Below, piece after piece: positions 26,197 to 36,975 of a stretch of DNA of 64,000 bases (position 1 is the first letter of the stretch; each line of letters opens with the position of its first letter). The DNA is taken from positions 54,703,445-54,767,444 of the forward strand of contig OX352772.1 in assembly GCA_947095535.1 (NCBI GenBank), in the 5' to 3' direction. A model generated the notes under the pieces. The model worked only from the letters and a program-made list of their open reading frames with translations. It was not told the DNA's origin and made no database searches. Position numbers and translations under genes: made by a program. The DNA comes from Poecilobothrus nobilitatus. Its lineage: Eukaryota; Arthropoda; Insecta; Diptera; Dolichopodidae.

Positions 26197-27822
26197 TTAT
26201 TATACCCTACACCTAAAGTATAGGGTATATTAACTTTGGTATGGTGTTTGTAATCACCAAAAGGAAGCGAGTTAGATATGGACATGTATATATAATCTGA
26301 ATCAGGATCACCTCCTGAGTCGATTTAACGATGTCCGTCCGTCCGTCCGTCCGTTTACACGATAACTCAAAAACTAATGAAGCTATCTCGATGAAATTTA
26401 TATAGTAGGTTACTAATTACAATAGGAAGGCCAAGTTCTAATCTGGACAAAATCCGTCCATGGGTTCGGATTCTGGAAGCTTCCGAATGATTCCGGAGCA
26501 AACGAGATTATCTCCAAAACCAACAAAGATAGAACCTTTAAATTTTGTATAATGATGTTCCTTCCCGTTCGATTTATGTCTCTGAAATTTAAGAGGATTT
26601 GGTCCATGGGTTTGGGTTTTGGAAGCTTCCGAACGAGCACCAGAGCAAATGAGATTATCTCCAAAACCAACAAAGATAGAACCTTTAAATTTTGTATAAT
26701 GATGTTCCTTCCCGTTCGATTTATGTCTCTGAAATTTAAGAGGATTTGGTCCATGGGTTTGGGTTTTGGAAGCTTCCGAACGAGCACCAGAGCAAATGAG
26801 ATTATCTCCAAAACTAATAAAAATATAACCTTCAAATTTGACGGAGTGGTGTTCTTTCATGTTTTATTTAGGTCTCTAAAATTTGAGAGAATTTGGTCCA
26901 TGGGTTCGGATTTTGGAAGCTTCCGAACGAGCCCCAGAGCTAACGAGATTATCTCCAAAATTAACAAAGATAGAACCTTTAAATTTTGTACAATGATGTT
27001 CCTTCGCGTTCGATTTAGGTCTCTGAAAGTGAAGAGGATTTGGTCCATGGGTTTGGATTTTGGAAGCTTCCGAACGAGCACCAGAGCAAATGAGATTATC
27101 TCCAAAACCAACAAAGATAGAACCTTTAAATTTTGTACAATGATGTTTCTTCCCGTTCGATTTATGTCTCTGAAATTTAAGAGGATTTAGTCCATGGGTT
27201 TGGATTTTGGAAGCTTCCGAACGAACACCAGAGCAAATGAGATTATCTCCAAAACCAACTAAGATATAACCTTTAAATTTGGCAGAGTGGTGTTCTTTCG
27301 TGTTTTATTTAAGTCTCTGAAATTTGAGAGGATTTGGTTCATGGGTTCGGATCTTGGAAGCTTCCAAACGAGCCCCAGAGCAAATAAGTATATCTCCACA
27401 ACCAACAAAGATATAACCTTTATTTTTAGTACAAGAATGTGCTGTTATGTTTCCTTTTCTATAAAATTGGAAACTGACATTTGAAAGAATTTGAACCATG
27501 GATTCGTATTTTGGAAACTTCCGGACAAGCACAAGAGCAACGAGCATATCTTCAAAATCAACAAAACCAACCTTTAAATTTAGTACAATGGTGTTCTGGC
27601 ATGTTTTCTTTATGTTCCTGAGATGGATTCGATGAATTGGAGTGGCAATTTGGGTTCCTGACACAAACCTCCCAAGGACTAACAATCTTCGAAATTAATA
27701 AAGATAGAAACTTAAATTTTTTTACAAGGGTGTCAAGCATATTTCAAGAGGATGCCTCTTTTACGTTCCTGAAATTCGAGTTGAATAAGACAGAAAAGGG
27801 AAGAAGTTCAAGCAGCTGCCAA
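26197..27822 (+). mobile_element. R1-b: DINE-1-like element, 3' truncated
   Basis: The 5' end has the TATACCCTACAC ... TAGGGTATA palindrome, then GGTATGGTGTTTG, CACCAAAAGGAAGCGAG, the core with GAGTCGATTTAACG, and GTCCGTCCGTCCGTCCG at 26334-26353. The centre is an array of 147-bp units. The right part reaches text shared with R1-c (CGAGTTGAATAAG, AAGCAGCTGCC) and then stops at about 27822 with no GTGTAGGGTATA and no hairpin, so the 3' terminus is missing. An R2 element begins 32 bp later. Confidence 0.85.
26504..27532. repeat. 147-bp minisatellite with A-A-B higher-order pattern, inside R1-b
   Basis: GAGATTATCTCC (or its variant) recurs at 26504, 26651, 26798, 26945, 27092, 27239 and 27386: six consecutive intervals of exactly 147 bp. 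Two unit types alternate. Type A has AGAACCTTTAAATTTTGTA and ends with GAGCACCAGAGC (GAACACCAGAGC in the unit at 27092); type B has a GGAGTGGTGTTCTTT-like block (26798, 27239) and ends with TTCGGA and GAGCCCCAGAGC. The order is A-A-B-A-A-B, a 441-bp higher-order repeat. Because 147 is divisible by three, long frames stay open on both strands; they are not genes. Confidence 0.9.
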
Positions 27823-27853
27823 TTATATCAAAATTTGTGATATTTTATTCCGA

Positions 27854-29170
27854 TTTTTAGCACATTTCCAAAAAAATTTTGAAAAAATGTGCTTATTAGT
27901 TTCACTCTGTCCGTCCGTCCGTCCGTCCGTCCGTCCGTCTGTTTACAAAACTTCTACACCGTTAAAGATAGAGAAAAAAATTTTTAACCATAGGTAGGTC
28001 TTATAAAAAAAATAATTTTGTGGAACAACTTTTTCATGTAGCCCCCCCCATTACGGAGCTACACCCCCTCAAACTTTGAAAAAGCTCTATTTTTAAATGC
28101 ATATATCTTATGTTCTGCTTAAGATTTTTTCAATCTGAAAACGTCATTCGACAGGTATTTCTTTTATCTTTGTAAATTAATATCAAAATTATACAATTTT
28201 TTTAAATTTAGTATTTAAATTTACCGTTATGTAAAAACCAAATTTTGCATGATTTTTCTACTTTCATAACTCCGGTACGCTTCTAGATAGAGGCTTGAAA
28301 TTTTGAGGCAAGAAAGAACTTTTAGAATTAGTATAAGTTTGCTCAGAAAATTTTTTCGGACCACCCCCTGTTTATGAGCTATTAGGGCTTAAAAATTGAA
28401 AATTTGCTATTTTTAAACACCTGTAACTTAGGAACCTGTACACATTTTACTTCTGCAAGACGTAAAAATTAAAGCTACAATAATATATTTTTACGTGTGT
28501 GAAAGGTTTATTTTAGTTGTAAAGGGTTCCAAAGTTGCAGCTCTTCAAAATTGTAAAAAAGCCCCATTTTCAGATGTATATATCTCGGGCTCTGCGCAAC
28601 AGTTTTGCAATCTAAAACCGGCAGAAGATCAAAAATTTTATTATCTATATAAAACAATATCAAAATTATGTAATATTTTGTAATTTACGATTTAAATTTA
28701 CCGTTATGTGAAAACCACATTTTGCATGAAATTTCTTTTTTCATAACTCCGGTACCCCTTTAGATAGGAACCTGAAATTTTGAGACAAGAAAGAACTTTT
28801 AGAATTAGTATAAGTTTCCTCAGAAAATTTTTTGGTAACGCCCCCTGTTTAAGAGTTATTACGCCTCAAAAATTGAAAATTTGCTATTTTTAGACACCTG
28901 TAACTTAGGCACCTGTAAAAATTTTTCTTCGGCGAGACATAAAAATTAAAGCTTCAATAATATATTTTTACGTGTGTTAACGGCTTTTCTTAGTTACATA
29001 GGATTCCGGACTTACAGCCTCTCAAAATTCCAGAAAAGTCCTATTTTCACGTTTTTTCTTATTACATGAAATTTTCAAATTTTTGTGTAAGTCACACTTC
29101 TAAACAGTTTGTATTGAGTTTTGGAAATGTGCGCTTTTAAAAACCGTTGGTTTACATTCTACCTTGTTTT
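27854..29170 (+). mobile_element. R2-a: DINE-like element, full length with duplicated body
   Basis: The 5' palindrome AGCACATTT ... AAATGTGCT lies at 27859-27893, followed by TTTCACTCT, a GTCC tract (27908-27938) and GTTTACAAAACTTCTACACC. The body unit (GGAGCTACA/CTTTGAAAAAG, TTTACCGTTATGT, CTTGAAATTTTGA, CCCCCTGTTTA) occurs twice with a third start, period about 475 bp (landmarks near 28053, 28526, 29003). The 3' end has GGAAATGTGC (29123-29132), inverse to the 5' end, the hairpin AAACC-GTT-GGTTT (29141-29153), and CTACCTTGTTTT. Non-coding. Confidence 0.85.
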
Positions 29171-30070
29171 TTCTTATTATGCTCTCTTAGAATCTCTTTA
29201 TAAAAAGATTTAAACCTAAATTTATTAGCACTGGCTGCATTAAAAGAGTTAATAATTGCTCTAATACATTTTTTTTTACGGTCTTTCTTAAGTTTCATAA
29301 TAAATTTCCAAAAATCTAGATCAATCTAATTTAAGTTTTAGTTTGTTTCCAAATTTCTAATAAAACCAATTTTATTGTAACTTTTTTCCCTGGAAGTCTT
29401 CCAAAGTACCTAACCAAAAATACCCTCTGGGTTGTGTCAAATTCTTACTAACTAAACTTACCTCCAAAAGTTAGGGATTTCATCCTTATATTAGCCAATA
29501 TAATATGATGAAATCTCTAACTGCTAACGCTGTACATTGGCTGGGAAGTATGAATTGGAAACATTGAATTGGATAGTGGGACTGAAAAATAAAAATGAAC
29601 CCGCCTATTATTATTACTATTTGCTATCAGTGAGGAAGCCATCAACAGTTACAACTGTCAATGACTTTATACAGTTGCAAAATTCTTTACAAAAACATGT
29701 CAAATGCCATCTAAGGAAATTTATAATTTTCTTCAAAAGAAAAAACAAAATATTTTATTACCATACTATTAGCATTATTTTTCAATTCAAAAACATGTTT
29801 TTTTTTCATAATCGAATCATTTTATTTTTCATTTCACTCTTAAATTTTTTGCTGAATCTCCTTTAATCCATTTTATCTCATTAGTAGGTTCTAATACACT
29901 TATATATGTCATATAAAAACTGCAACCAAGAACATTTTCATTATTTTTAAACTTTTATATAAATTTTTATCACGACAACTGGAGAACGGACTAACGTATA
30001 ACGGGTAAAATAAAATTCAGTATTTTGTTTACTTTATTAAATTGTAATTTCTTTTTTATCAAATATTGAC
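29171..30070. other. gene-free DNA
   Basis: AT-rich. Contains the inverted repeat at 29470-29521 and, after it, a 109-codon open frame at 29537-29866 that turns into poly-F/N/I and resembles nothing I know. Around 29975-30015 lies ACTGGAGAACGGACTAACG, which I cannot assign. Confidence 0.55.
29470..29521. repeat. 52-bp imperfect inverted repeat
   Basis: GTTAGGGATTTCATC on the left pairs with GATGAAATCTCTAAC on the right, with further AT pairing inward around a small loop near AGCC. The stem is about 23 bp with few mismatches. Complementarity stops outside these limits. Confidence 0.75.
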
Positions 30071-30075
30071 GCTGT

Positions 30076-30094
30076 GTCTGTCTGTCTGTCTGTC
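30076..30094. repeat. (GTCT)n microsatellite
   Basis: Four and three-quarter units of GTCT. Such tetranucleotide tracts are typical of the DINE/mini-me elements here, but no element ends were recognised around this one. Confidence 0.8.
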
Positions 30095-30479
30095 AATTCG
30101 GATAAAAATAAGTTATTTTTCAATATTAAAGCTAGGTACGCGGTTAGTACGCTGTGAAAAAATTTTTGAATAATTGTGCTGTAGGTAAAACAAATGTGGA
30201 AAAAATTTTTCCCGATTTTAAAATTTGTAGCACGTTGTCAATATACTGATGAGAAAAATTTGACCAAAAAAAATTATTTTTTATTCTGACCGCTAGAGTA
30301 CTCAAAATCAAATTTTTAAAAAAAATTACGAAGAAAATCAGTGAAAAATTAGTAGAAAAATGTTTATTTTTATATTGCACATTTGACAATATTATAATAT
30401 TTGAAGCTTTAATTGTGAACAAAGTTATAGAAAATTTAATATTTTTTTTTGTGCATTTCTCTGCCACATAAATGTGAAC

Positions 30480-30606
30480 AGCAAATTACATAGCCTTTCC
30501 TTTTCAGGCGTGGCTATAAATGTCGTAAGGGGGAATAATCCACACTCCCTAGGTGCTTACAACGTACATTTTATGCTCTTAACCACTAGGCCATCGAGGC
30601 CCCTAG
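30480..30606 (-). mobile_element. SINE-B: tRNA-derived SINE head
   Basis: Read on the minus strand from 30606 it starts CTAGGGGCCTCGATGGCCTA and contains a good A box (TGGCCTAGTGGTTAAGAGC, plus-strand positions 30575-30593). A tRNA-sized segment follows, with a decayed B-box region near 30540. The 3' limit is unclear; text at 30125-30165 (CGGTTAGTACGCTGTGAAAA) shares words with DNA near 57840 and may belong to it. Related minus-strand heads lie near 47.5, 57.75 and 62.55 kb. Confidence 0.6.
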
Positions 30607-31253
30607 AAACTGCAAAAATATTATTTTTTCTACGCGATTATTTAAATTGTTAGACTTGCGAGCATTAATTTTACAGCATACTGGCCTTAAAAGAGAGAAT
30701 TTGAAAAACGAATTTGATTTGTTTTTAGAATTTTAAACAATTCTTATATATAATTATTAAAATACTCACCTAAACATGATTTTAGCAAATAAACAAAAGG
30801 ATAACACCCACATAATTTATTTTGTAAAAAAATATTATTATAATTTTTACAGTTATTGATTTCTAAAAATAAAATTCTATAATAAAAATATATAAGTTCT
30901 ATAATTAAAAAAAAAAATTGTTCGCATGTACAACCTTTGGGTATAATTTTTGGTTATTTTTGTTATTTTTTTAATATACAGAAATTGTTAAATTTAAAAA
31001 TTGCTATACTTAAAATAATATTAGAAATTATAATTTTTATTACAAATTTTATGATTAAAAATGGAAAAATTTCATTTATTTTATGTTAGTTTTGGGAAAT
31101 AAATTCAAAAGACTTTTTAAACAAAACAGAATTTAATACCAAAGGTTTTTAAAGGCGGACAATTTCTAAACCAATATAAAAATAGTATAATAGTTTAGAA
31201 TTTGTATTGCAATTTGCATTAAAATTTATAATTTCTCTTAGAAATTTATATAT
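30607..31253. other. gene-free AT-rich DNA
   Basis: Very AT-rich filler between a SINE head and R2-b; nothing recognised. Confidence 0.6.
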
Positions 31254-32026
31254 AAACAAGGCAAAATGTAAACGAACAGTTTTTAAAAGCGCACATTTCC
31301 AAAAGATAATACAAACTGTTTAGAATTGTGACTTGCACCAAAATTTGAAAATTTCGTATAAAAAAAAATGTGAAAATAGGACTTTTTTGTAATTTCGAGG
31401 GGCTGTAAGTTCGAAACCCTATATAACTAGAAAAAAAACGTTAACACACTTAAAAATATATTATTGGACCTTTAATTTTTTATATCTTGCTGAAGAAAAA
31501 TGTGTACAGGTTTTTAAAAAAAGCTAATTTTCAATTTTTGAGCCCTAATAGCTCATAAACAGGAGGTGGTCCAAAAAAAATTTCTGAAGAAACTTATACT
31601 AATTCTAAAAGTTCTTTCTTATCTTAAAATTTCAAGTCCCTATCTAAAGACGTGCCGCAGTTATGAAGATAGAAAAATCATGGAAACTTATATAATTTTG
31701 ATTTATTTATAAGGGCAAAAAAAGTTCCAGTCGAATGGTGTTTTCAGATTGATATATACGAATTGATAAAAATATTAAGTAAAACATGAGATATACGAAT
31801 TTAAAAATAGGGCTTTTGTAAAGTTTAAGGACTATAGCTCCGTAATGGAGGGGGAGCATGAAAAAGTTGTTCTACAACATTAAGTTTTTTATGAGACCTA
31901 CCCATGGTTAACATTTTTTTCTCTATCTTTAACGGTATAGAATTTTGTAAACAGACGGACAGACGGACGGACAGAATGAAACTAATAGGCACATTTTTTC
32001 AAATTTTTTTGGAAATGTGCTAAAAA
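31254..32026 (-). mobile_element. R2-b: DINE-like element, one body unit
   Basis: The 5' end on the minus strand is at 32026 (TTAGCACATTTCC, then AAAAAATGTGCC), followed by TTTCATTCTGTCCGTCCGTC (plus-strand tract near 31951-31972) and ACAAAATTCTATACCGTTAAAG. One body unit follows with the R2 landmarks. The 3' end near 31254 has GGAAATGTGC and a weakened hairpin (AAAC/GTTT). It adjoins another decayed element at 32027. Confidence 0.8.
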
Positions 32027-32440
32027 ATCAAGTGACACTTTCTTCATTTTCAAGGAAATGTTTATATAATTAACACATGTGCAATTTTATTGTTGAAACT
32101 CGAATTATTTCGTTCTACTTTAAAAAAATTTATGTAGATGGCTCAAAATATCAAATTGACTTTTAAATAGTTCTTGAAGAGGGGGTGATACAAAAAGATC
32201 ATCTGAGATAAAAGATTATCAAACAAAATCTTGCAAAATTTTAATTTTCATAATCAGATAACGGTAAATTTCAATATTAAATTATAAAAATTTTGAATTG
32301 GTTTACAAAGCTAAGATTGAAAGATTAAGTTTTCTTTTTAGGTTCAAAAAATTTTAAGCAAGAACCTGAGATATATATACACATTTGAAGATAGGGCTTT
32401 TTCAAACTTTGAGGGCTTTTTCAAGCTCCTAGAAAAAAAT
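32027..32440 (-). mobile_element. decayed R2/R3-body fragment
   Basis: On the minus strand it carries GAAAGTGTCACTTGAT, as in the R3 copies, AATTTACCGTTATCTG, a CCCCCTCTTCAAGAA block and AGCCCTATCTTCAAATGTG, all body landmarks shared by R2 and R3. No ends are visible. A further piece at 32845-32975 may be its 5' part. Confidence 0.55.
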
Positions 32441-32844
32441 TGGTAGAAAGATTTATATAAACTACGTGATCGATTCCGATCTCTTGCTCCATTTAACATA
32501 ATTGATCATGTAATTCTCTTAATTTTGCTCTACTTTCATGTTTATTCCTTAAAATAACTATAGCATAAATTAGTTCTAGTGCATCTTTTGCATTATGATC
32601 AGTTGATGAAGTACATTGTGCTAACGCTGTTGTTCATCGTTAACATTAAAAATATATCTTCGGTTATACTTTAACCATCTTCATCACTATATGTACTGTT
32701 ATATTATCATATATAAATCATTTTTCATAGTTTTATTTCAGATAGTTATAAATTTAATTTGGATGAATTCGACAATCGATTAATCTATATGATGTTGATA
32801 TTGTTACTTTGAATGGTTGACGATTATGTTGATTTGGATGGAGC

Positions 32845-32975
32845 TAAAGATAAAAAAAGTTTTTCTTAAACAATAATTTTTTTAAGAGACCTATCCACGA
32901 TTAAAATTTAATTCTTCTATTTTAAACGGTGTAGAAGTTTTGTAAACAGACGGACGGACAGAAGAATTTTTGGAA
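32845..32975 (-). mobile_element. 5' fragment of an R2-type element
   Basis: On the minus strand the order is CTGTCCGTCCGTCTGTTTAC, AAAACTTCTACACCGTTTAA, TAAAAATTATTGTTTAAG, as in R2 just after the GTCC tract. The palindromic 5' terminus is not preserved. Some 400 bp of unrelated DNA separates it from the body fragment ending at 32440. Confidence 0.6.
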
Positions 32976-33560
32976 AAATTATCTGAACAGAAGATTTAAA
33001 TTCTAGCTTTTTCTTAAAATATGTTTACAATATACTCTAAAAGATTTTTTAAAATGTTCTAAAAAACTGGCAGATAATAAAAAGTATCTATTAATTTTTG
33101 ATACGTGTTTTGTCTTTAGACAATTAATACATGATGATGGTGAAGAAATTGACTGATGCTTATAAATTAAACTGTTTTTTTTTTTAAATTCTTGAAATCG
33201 ATTTAAATTTCCCTGTAGGATTAGCCTGTTTTTTAATTTTATCTTCAATATAATAAATTTGAAATGGCCCAAATTTAAACTAATCGTTTAAACTGATATT
33301 ATCTAAATTTTTTAGGGTTCCTAGAATTCCTAGTTCCTAGAATTTTTGTATAATTAACTTATTTTATATGAATGAACTTTTTTTTGCTTTTTTGTTTTTG
33401 GAGCAAATTTTAAAATTTAATAATTATTGAATATAAGTAAAATTAAAAGTTATAAATGTAGTTATTATCCTTATAAAATATATTTTTAAAAAGCTATTAC
33501 AAAAAATTTATTACATACTTTTATTTATTACAATTTATTACAAAAATTAAATTTTTTTTC
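32976..33560. other. probable intron or 5' flank upstream of the K2P exon
   Basis: AT-rich. A minus-strand open frame at 33003-33272 shows no recognisable domain. The last 40 bases are pyrimidine-rich and lead into the splice acceptor of the K2P exon. Confidence 0.6.
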
Positions 33561-33566
33561 TTATAG
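33551..33566 (+). other. 3' splice site of the K2P exon
   Basis: ATTTTTTTTCTTATAG is a long pyrimidine tract ending in AG, immediately before the base preceding ATG. It fits a fly 3' splice site. If the upstream exon is coding, the ATG would be internal and the protein longer. Confidence 0.75.
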
Positions 33567-33784
33567 AATGCTACTGGGAGCGTGGCCACTTGGAGGCAAA
33601 AGCTCCAATTCACATCAAAAACATAATAAATTTCGTTTTTTGTTATTGATTGGAGGATATGCAGTATTTTTAATACTTGGTGCATCAATATTTTCATCAA
33701 TAGAAGCTCCAAAAATTGCAGATATTGATCGAAGGATAGATGCATTTCGTGATGAATTCTTAGATAAAAACCGTTGTCTTAATG
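33567..33784 (+). CDS. two-pore-domain (K2P) potassium channel, exon with first membrane helix and cap start
   Basis: K2P channels are dimeric plasma-membrane leak channels for potassium, each subunit having four membrane helices and two pore loops. This exon gives 72 codons from the ATG at 33568. A hydrophilic N-terminus of about 21 residues is followed by one hydrophobic helix (residues 22-45, FRFLLLIGGYAVFLILGASI), then FSSIEAP, an acidic/basic helix (DRRIDAFRDEFLDKN), and a cysteine at residue 70. The SSxExP ending of the helix and the position of Cys70 agree with TWIK-1-like channels, where a cysteine at the cap apex links the two subunits. The exon ends in AATG followed by GTAAGT, leaving one base of the next codon (phase 1). 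The pore loop must be in a later exon, which I could not find up to 64000. Ion-channel identity is well supported; the exact paralogue is not. Confidence 0.85.
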
Positions 33785-33790
33785 GTAAGT
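33785..33790 (+). other. 5' splice site of the K2P exon
   Basis: GTAAGT is the consensus donor. If translated through, the frame hits a poly(T) run and a stop within a few codons, which supports splicing here. Confidence 0.85.
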
Positions 33791-35373
33791 TTTTTTTTTA
33801 AATAATAGAAATTAAATAACAAAAATTTAAGTCATAACCTTATAAAAGCATCATTTTAAATCTATTATTAATAGAACTTCTTACTTAAAGATTGGAATTT
33901 GTAATAAGATATAGAATTATATCGATTAGAATTATTTTTTAAACCAATTTATACCTATTTAAGCTATATATTTCCTATATTTATAGGTTATGTTTATAAA
34001 TAGGCCCTGTGCAGGCCAGTTATATGTATAAATATAGACCATTTTCATCGATTCTGTTTAAAAGATATATATACTCTTTTTCTTCATTATAGAATATATT
34101 TTTTATATACCTAATACAGTGTAACCGACCAGCCTTTTATATAGATTGGAAACATTTTCATACTATAAAAAAAAAAAGCATTAAAACAAAAATCTATAGA
34201 TAAATTTTATGCATCCTCATAATAAAAATAAGAACAGATGTGAAATAACATTTCGTAAAGTGTTGATTTTTTCTAAAATTACAAAACTTTACTCCGAGCA
34301 CGATATGTGCACCTGGGACCATATATAGGATATGTGCACCATATTGCTTTACCGAAAATGAACTACCAGCATAATAAACTCTTTAAATTTTTAGTTATTT
34401 TGGGGCAGTAGGGTTGATAAAAGTAAGTAGAGGCAAATTCCACAACACATAGTAATAGGAGAAGCACAACAGATCTACATCAAAAGGTCGGAGTGTTATT
34501 TATACCTCTTAAATAATCTAATCTAATCTAATCTAAACTGATGGTTTTACTTTAAGCATTAGAAATGTTGGTTAAAATTGTTGTAAAAAAGCATAGTTTA
34601 TCGAATAGTAAATACTCAATATACTCAATAGCAACTACTAATTTGTGTATTATTTGTATAATACATTTAGAAACACGACATTTTTAAAAATTAAGATCGG
34701 GCAGTCTATCTGTGCTTTTTCGATTATCATTATTCATTATAAAAAAAAAACTTAAGATTATTGTTGAAACTTTTCTAATAATTTTTAGAAAAACGACAAA
34801 GTAAATACTTTTAAACAACAATTTATAAAAAAAAAATACTTAGGAAAATCCCAATGTAACAAATTACAAAACCAATACTTTTTACTTTAATAAAATTTCT
34901 TAACCTTAAAGCTATAAATTATCTTTAACTAAATAAACAAAGAAAAAAATACTATATATAGTTTTATTCATAGGGTTCCTAGAATACCATTAATAAAGTA
35001 ATAATATTTTCTCTAATTTTTTTTTTTTTTGTTAAACTTGAACTTAAAATAAACTTTATTGTACCTAAGGTGATAACAAATTGCTTAAATAAAATAAGAA
35101 TTATAGATTTAGCTTTTTACAGAATTAAATTTTATTACAATATACGAAAAAAAAGACTAAATATTTTATTACAAGGGAAGTTATTCTAAATAATCTACTG
35201 ACCACAACATAATATTTTTAATCCGATTATATAGTATTAAATAATTCTTAATGATTTAAAAGACTATTATAGTAAATATTTTAGATTAAAAACAGAGTTC
35301 CTGTTAAAAATAATTGAATACTTGTAGTAATAGTTGAATATAATAAATGATTGTTCTTGTACAAAAATTTGAT
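33791..35373. other. probable intron of the K2P gene
   Basis: No exon recognised. Holds a possible LINE 3' tail near 34.5 kb and AT-rich filler with A/T runs. Confidence 0.6.
34400..34540 (+). mobile_element. possible 3' end of a non-LTR retrotransposon
   Basis: A GC-richer stretch (GGGGCAGTAGGG ... GGAGAAGCACAACAGATC ... AAGGTCGGAGTG) ends in a short tandem tail of AATCT units at 34512-34537. LINEs of the I/LOA type often end in short tandem repeats rather than poly(A). No coding remnant is readable and no target duplication was identified. Confidence 0.3.
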
Positions 35374-36173
35374 AAAACAAGTAAATGTAACAGTAAGTCG
35401 ATGTAACCGACTTATTAATACACCTGAAAAATTCAGATTAAATTAAAAATCCATAAGTTATTTTAGATAGATATTTAATATAAATTAAAAACATAAATGC
35501 TTTTACTTTACCTGTGGTAGGCGCGTGGCAGCTGCTTGAAATGACTCCCTTTCCTTCCTTATTCAACTCGAATTTGAAGAACGTAAAAAAGGTACGATTT
35601 AACACCATTGATATGCTCGAAGGTATGCTTGTTACGCTTTGACAGGAGTGTGTCAGCTACCCGAACCGCCACTCCAATCCATCTCAAATTTCAGAGATAT
35701 AAAGGAAACATAACAAATATTGGTTTTAGGGATATGCTTGTTTGCTTTGGGCTCGTTCGGAAGCTTCCAAAATCCGAACCCATGATCCAAATCATCTCAA
35801 ATATCAGGAACATAAAGGGTGAAATAACACCCTTGAAACAAATTTAAAGGTGTTTTCTTTATTGGTTTTGAAGATATGCTCGTTTCCTCTTGGGCTCGTT
35901 CAGAAGGTTATAAAATCTGAACCCATGGAATAATTTTGCCCATTTGAAATCTCCGCATTTCTTTCGTAATTGAGTAGTATACAACTATATAAATTGCATC
36001 AAGATAACTTTATTAGTTTTTGAGTTACCATGCGAAAGGGCGTACAGAAGTGATCGACTCAAGAAGTGACACTGGTTAAGAATATATATACTTTTCCTTA
36101 TCGAACTTGCTTCCTTTTGGTGGTACAAACACCATACCAAAGTTAATATACCCTAAGTCTAGGGTATAAAAAA
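35374..36173 (-). mobile_element. R1-c: DINE-1-like element without GTCC tract
   Basis: The 5' end on the minus strand is at 36173 with a shortened palindrome (TATACCCTAGACTTAGGGTATA-like). GGTATGGTGTTTG and CACCAAAAGGAAGC follow, but the tetranucleotide tract is gone (CTTTCGCATGG instead). The central units belong to the 147-bp type (TTGGAAGCTTCCGAACGAGC). The 3' end retains the TAAGTCG/CGACTTA-type hairpin (35394-35416) and ends at AAAACAAG near 35374. Confidence 0.8.
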
Positions 36174-36740
36174 TTATTACCGCGACAGTAGTGAAAGTTG
36201 ATCTTTAAAAGAAAAAATTGGATTCCATATACATATATTGCATATTTTACATTTAGTTAGAGTATTTAAAATCATACATTTAAATTTAACATTCCAAAAT
36301 TCTAAGATTTTTGTATGACATGTAAAATAAATTTAAAGCGTTGTGGTCTTTGATGATATTTGCAAACTTAACAATATTCTAGCAAAACATACATTTATAG
36401 AATAGACAAAAATTTTTAAATATTTAATTTATTTCACAATTTATTTCAACTTTTTTGAATTTTACTCAGATTTTCTTAGATTTAAAATAAAATATGCCAT
36501 CGTGGCTCCAAGTAATGATGTTCTAGGTTAACTCCATATTATAGACATATTGACTCCAAATATTATTTAATAACAATTTATGGTAGTTAAGATTTTAACT
36601 GTCATATCATAATTTGAGGATTAGTGTTTCATGTAATATAAAAAACGGAACAGAGGTAAATAGTAAGTAGTGTTTGCTGGCCTTTGCCTTTGTCAATATA
36701 AAACTCAACACCCTCCAAATTAATTAAAAATTTTTTATTT
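36174..36740. other. gene-free AT-rich DNA
   Basis: Nothing recognised between R1-c and the SINE-A copy. Confidence 0.6.
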
Positions 36741-36975
36741 AATAATGGTGTAATGTTAAGTCGACCGAAGACCTTAAGTTCAATCGAAAGCTTTTGTGTT
36801 CATATCATGATCGGTTGTTTATATCGTAATTGTCTGTATAGTAAGATAAAATATAAAATAAATAATTCTTATATAATTATTATAACAGATGGCCCACAAA
36901 AATATAATATTTCTGCTTCATTATTTTGTACTATAGCCGAGTAATCAAAAACTTAGTGAAAATAATAAATTAAGC
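36741..36975 (+). mobile_element. SINE-A second copy, truncated
   Basis: Begins with AATAATGGTGTAATGTTAAG, a decayed version of the SINE-A A-box region, then GACCGAAGACCTTAAGTTCAATCG in place of the B box. Later it has CAGATGGC, TTGTACTATAGCCGAGTAAT and CTTAGTGAAAATAAT, which align in order with SINE-A at about 14450-14520. The GCCCTATACTCC 3' end and poly(A) are absent. Confidence 0.65.

Noticed and set aside
26552..27190. A 212-residue repeat protein
   Set aside because: It is the in-frame reading of a 147-bp minisatellite inside R1-b; equally long frames exist on the other strand.
26504..27532. CRISPR-like array
   Set aside because: Regular spacing comes from whole 147-bp units that are similar throughout; there are no short repeats with unique spacers, and the DNA is eukaryotic.
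29537..29866. A 109-codon open frame
   Set aside because: The first 60 codons look mixed, but there is no recognisable domain or splice context, and the rest is AT-driven F/I/N/L sequence.
33003..33272. Minus-strand frame next to the K2P exon
   Set aside because: No recognisable domain and AT-biased residues; lies in probable intron or flank.
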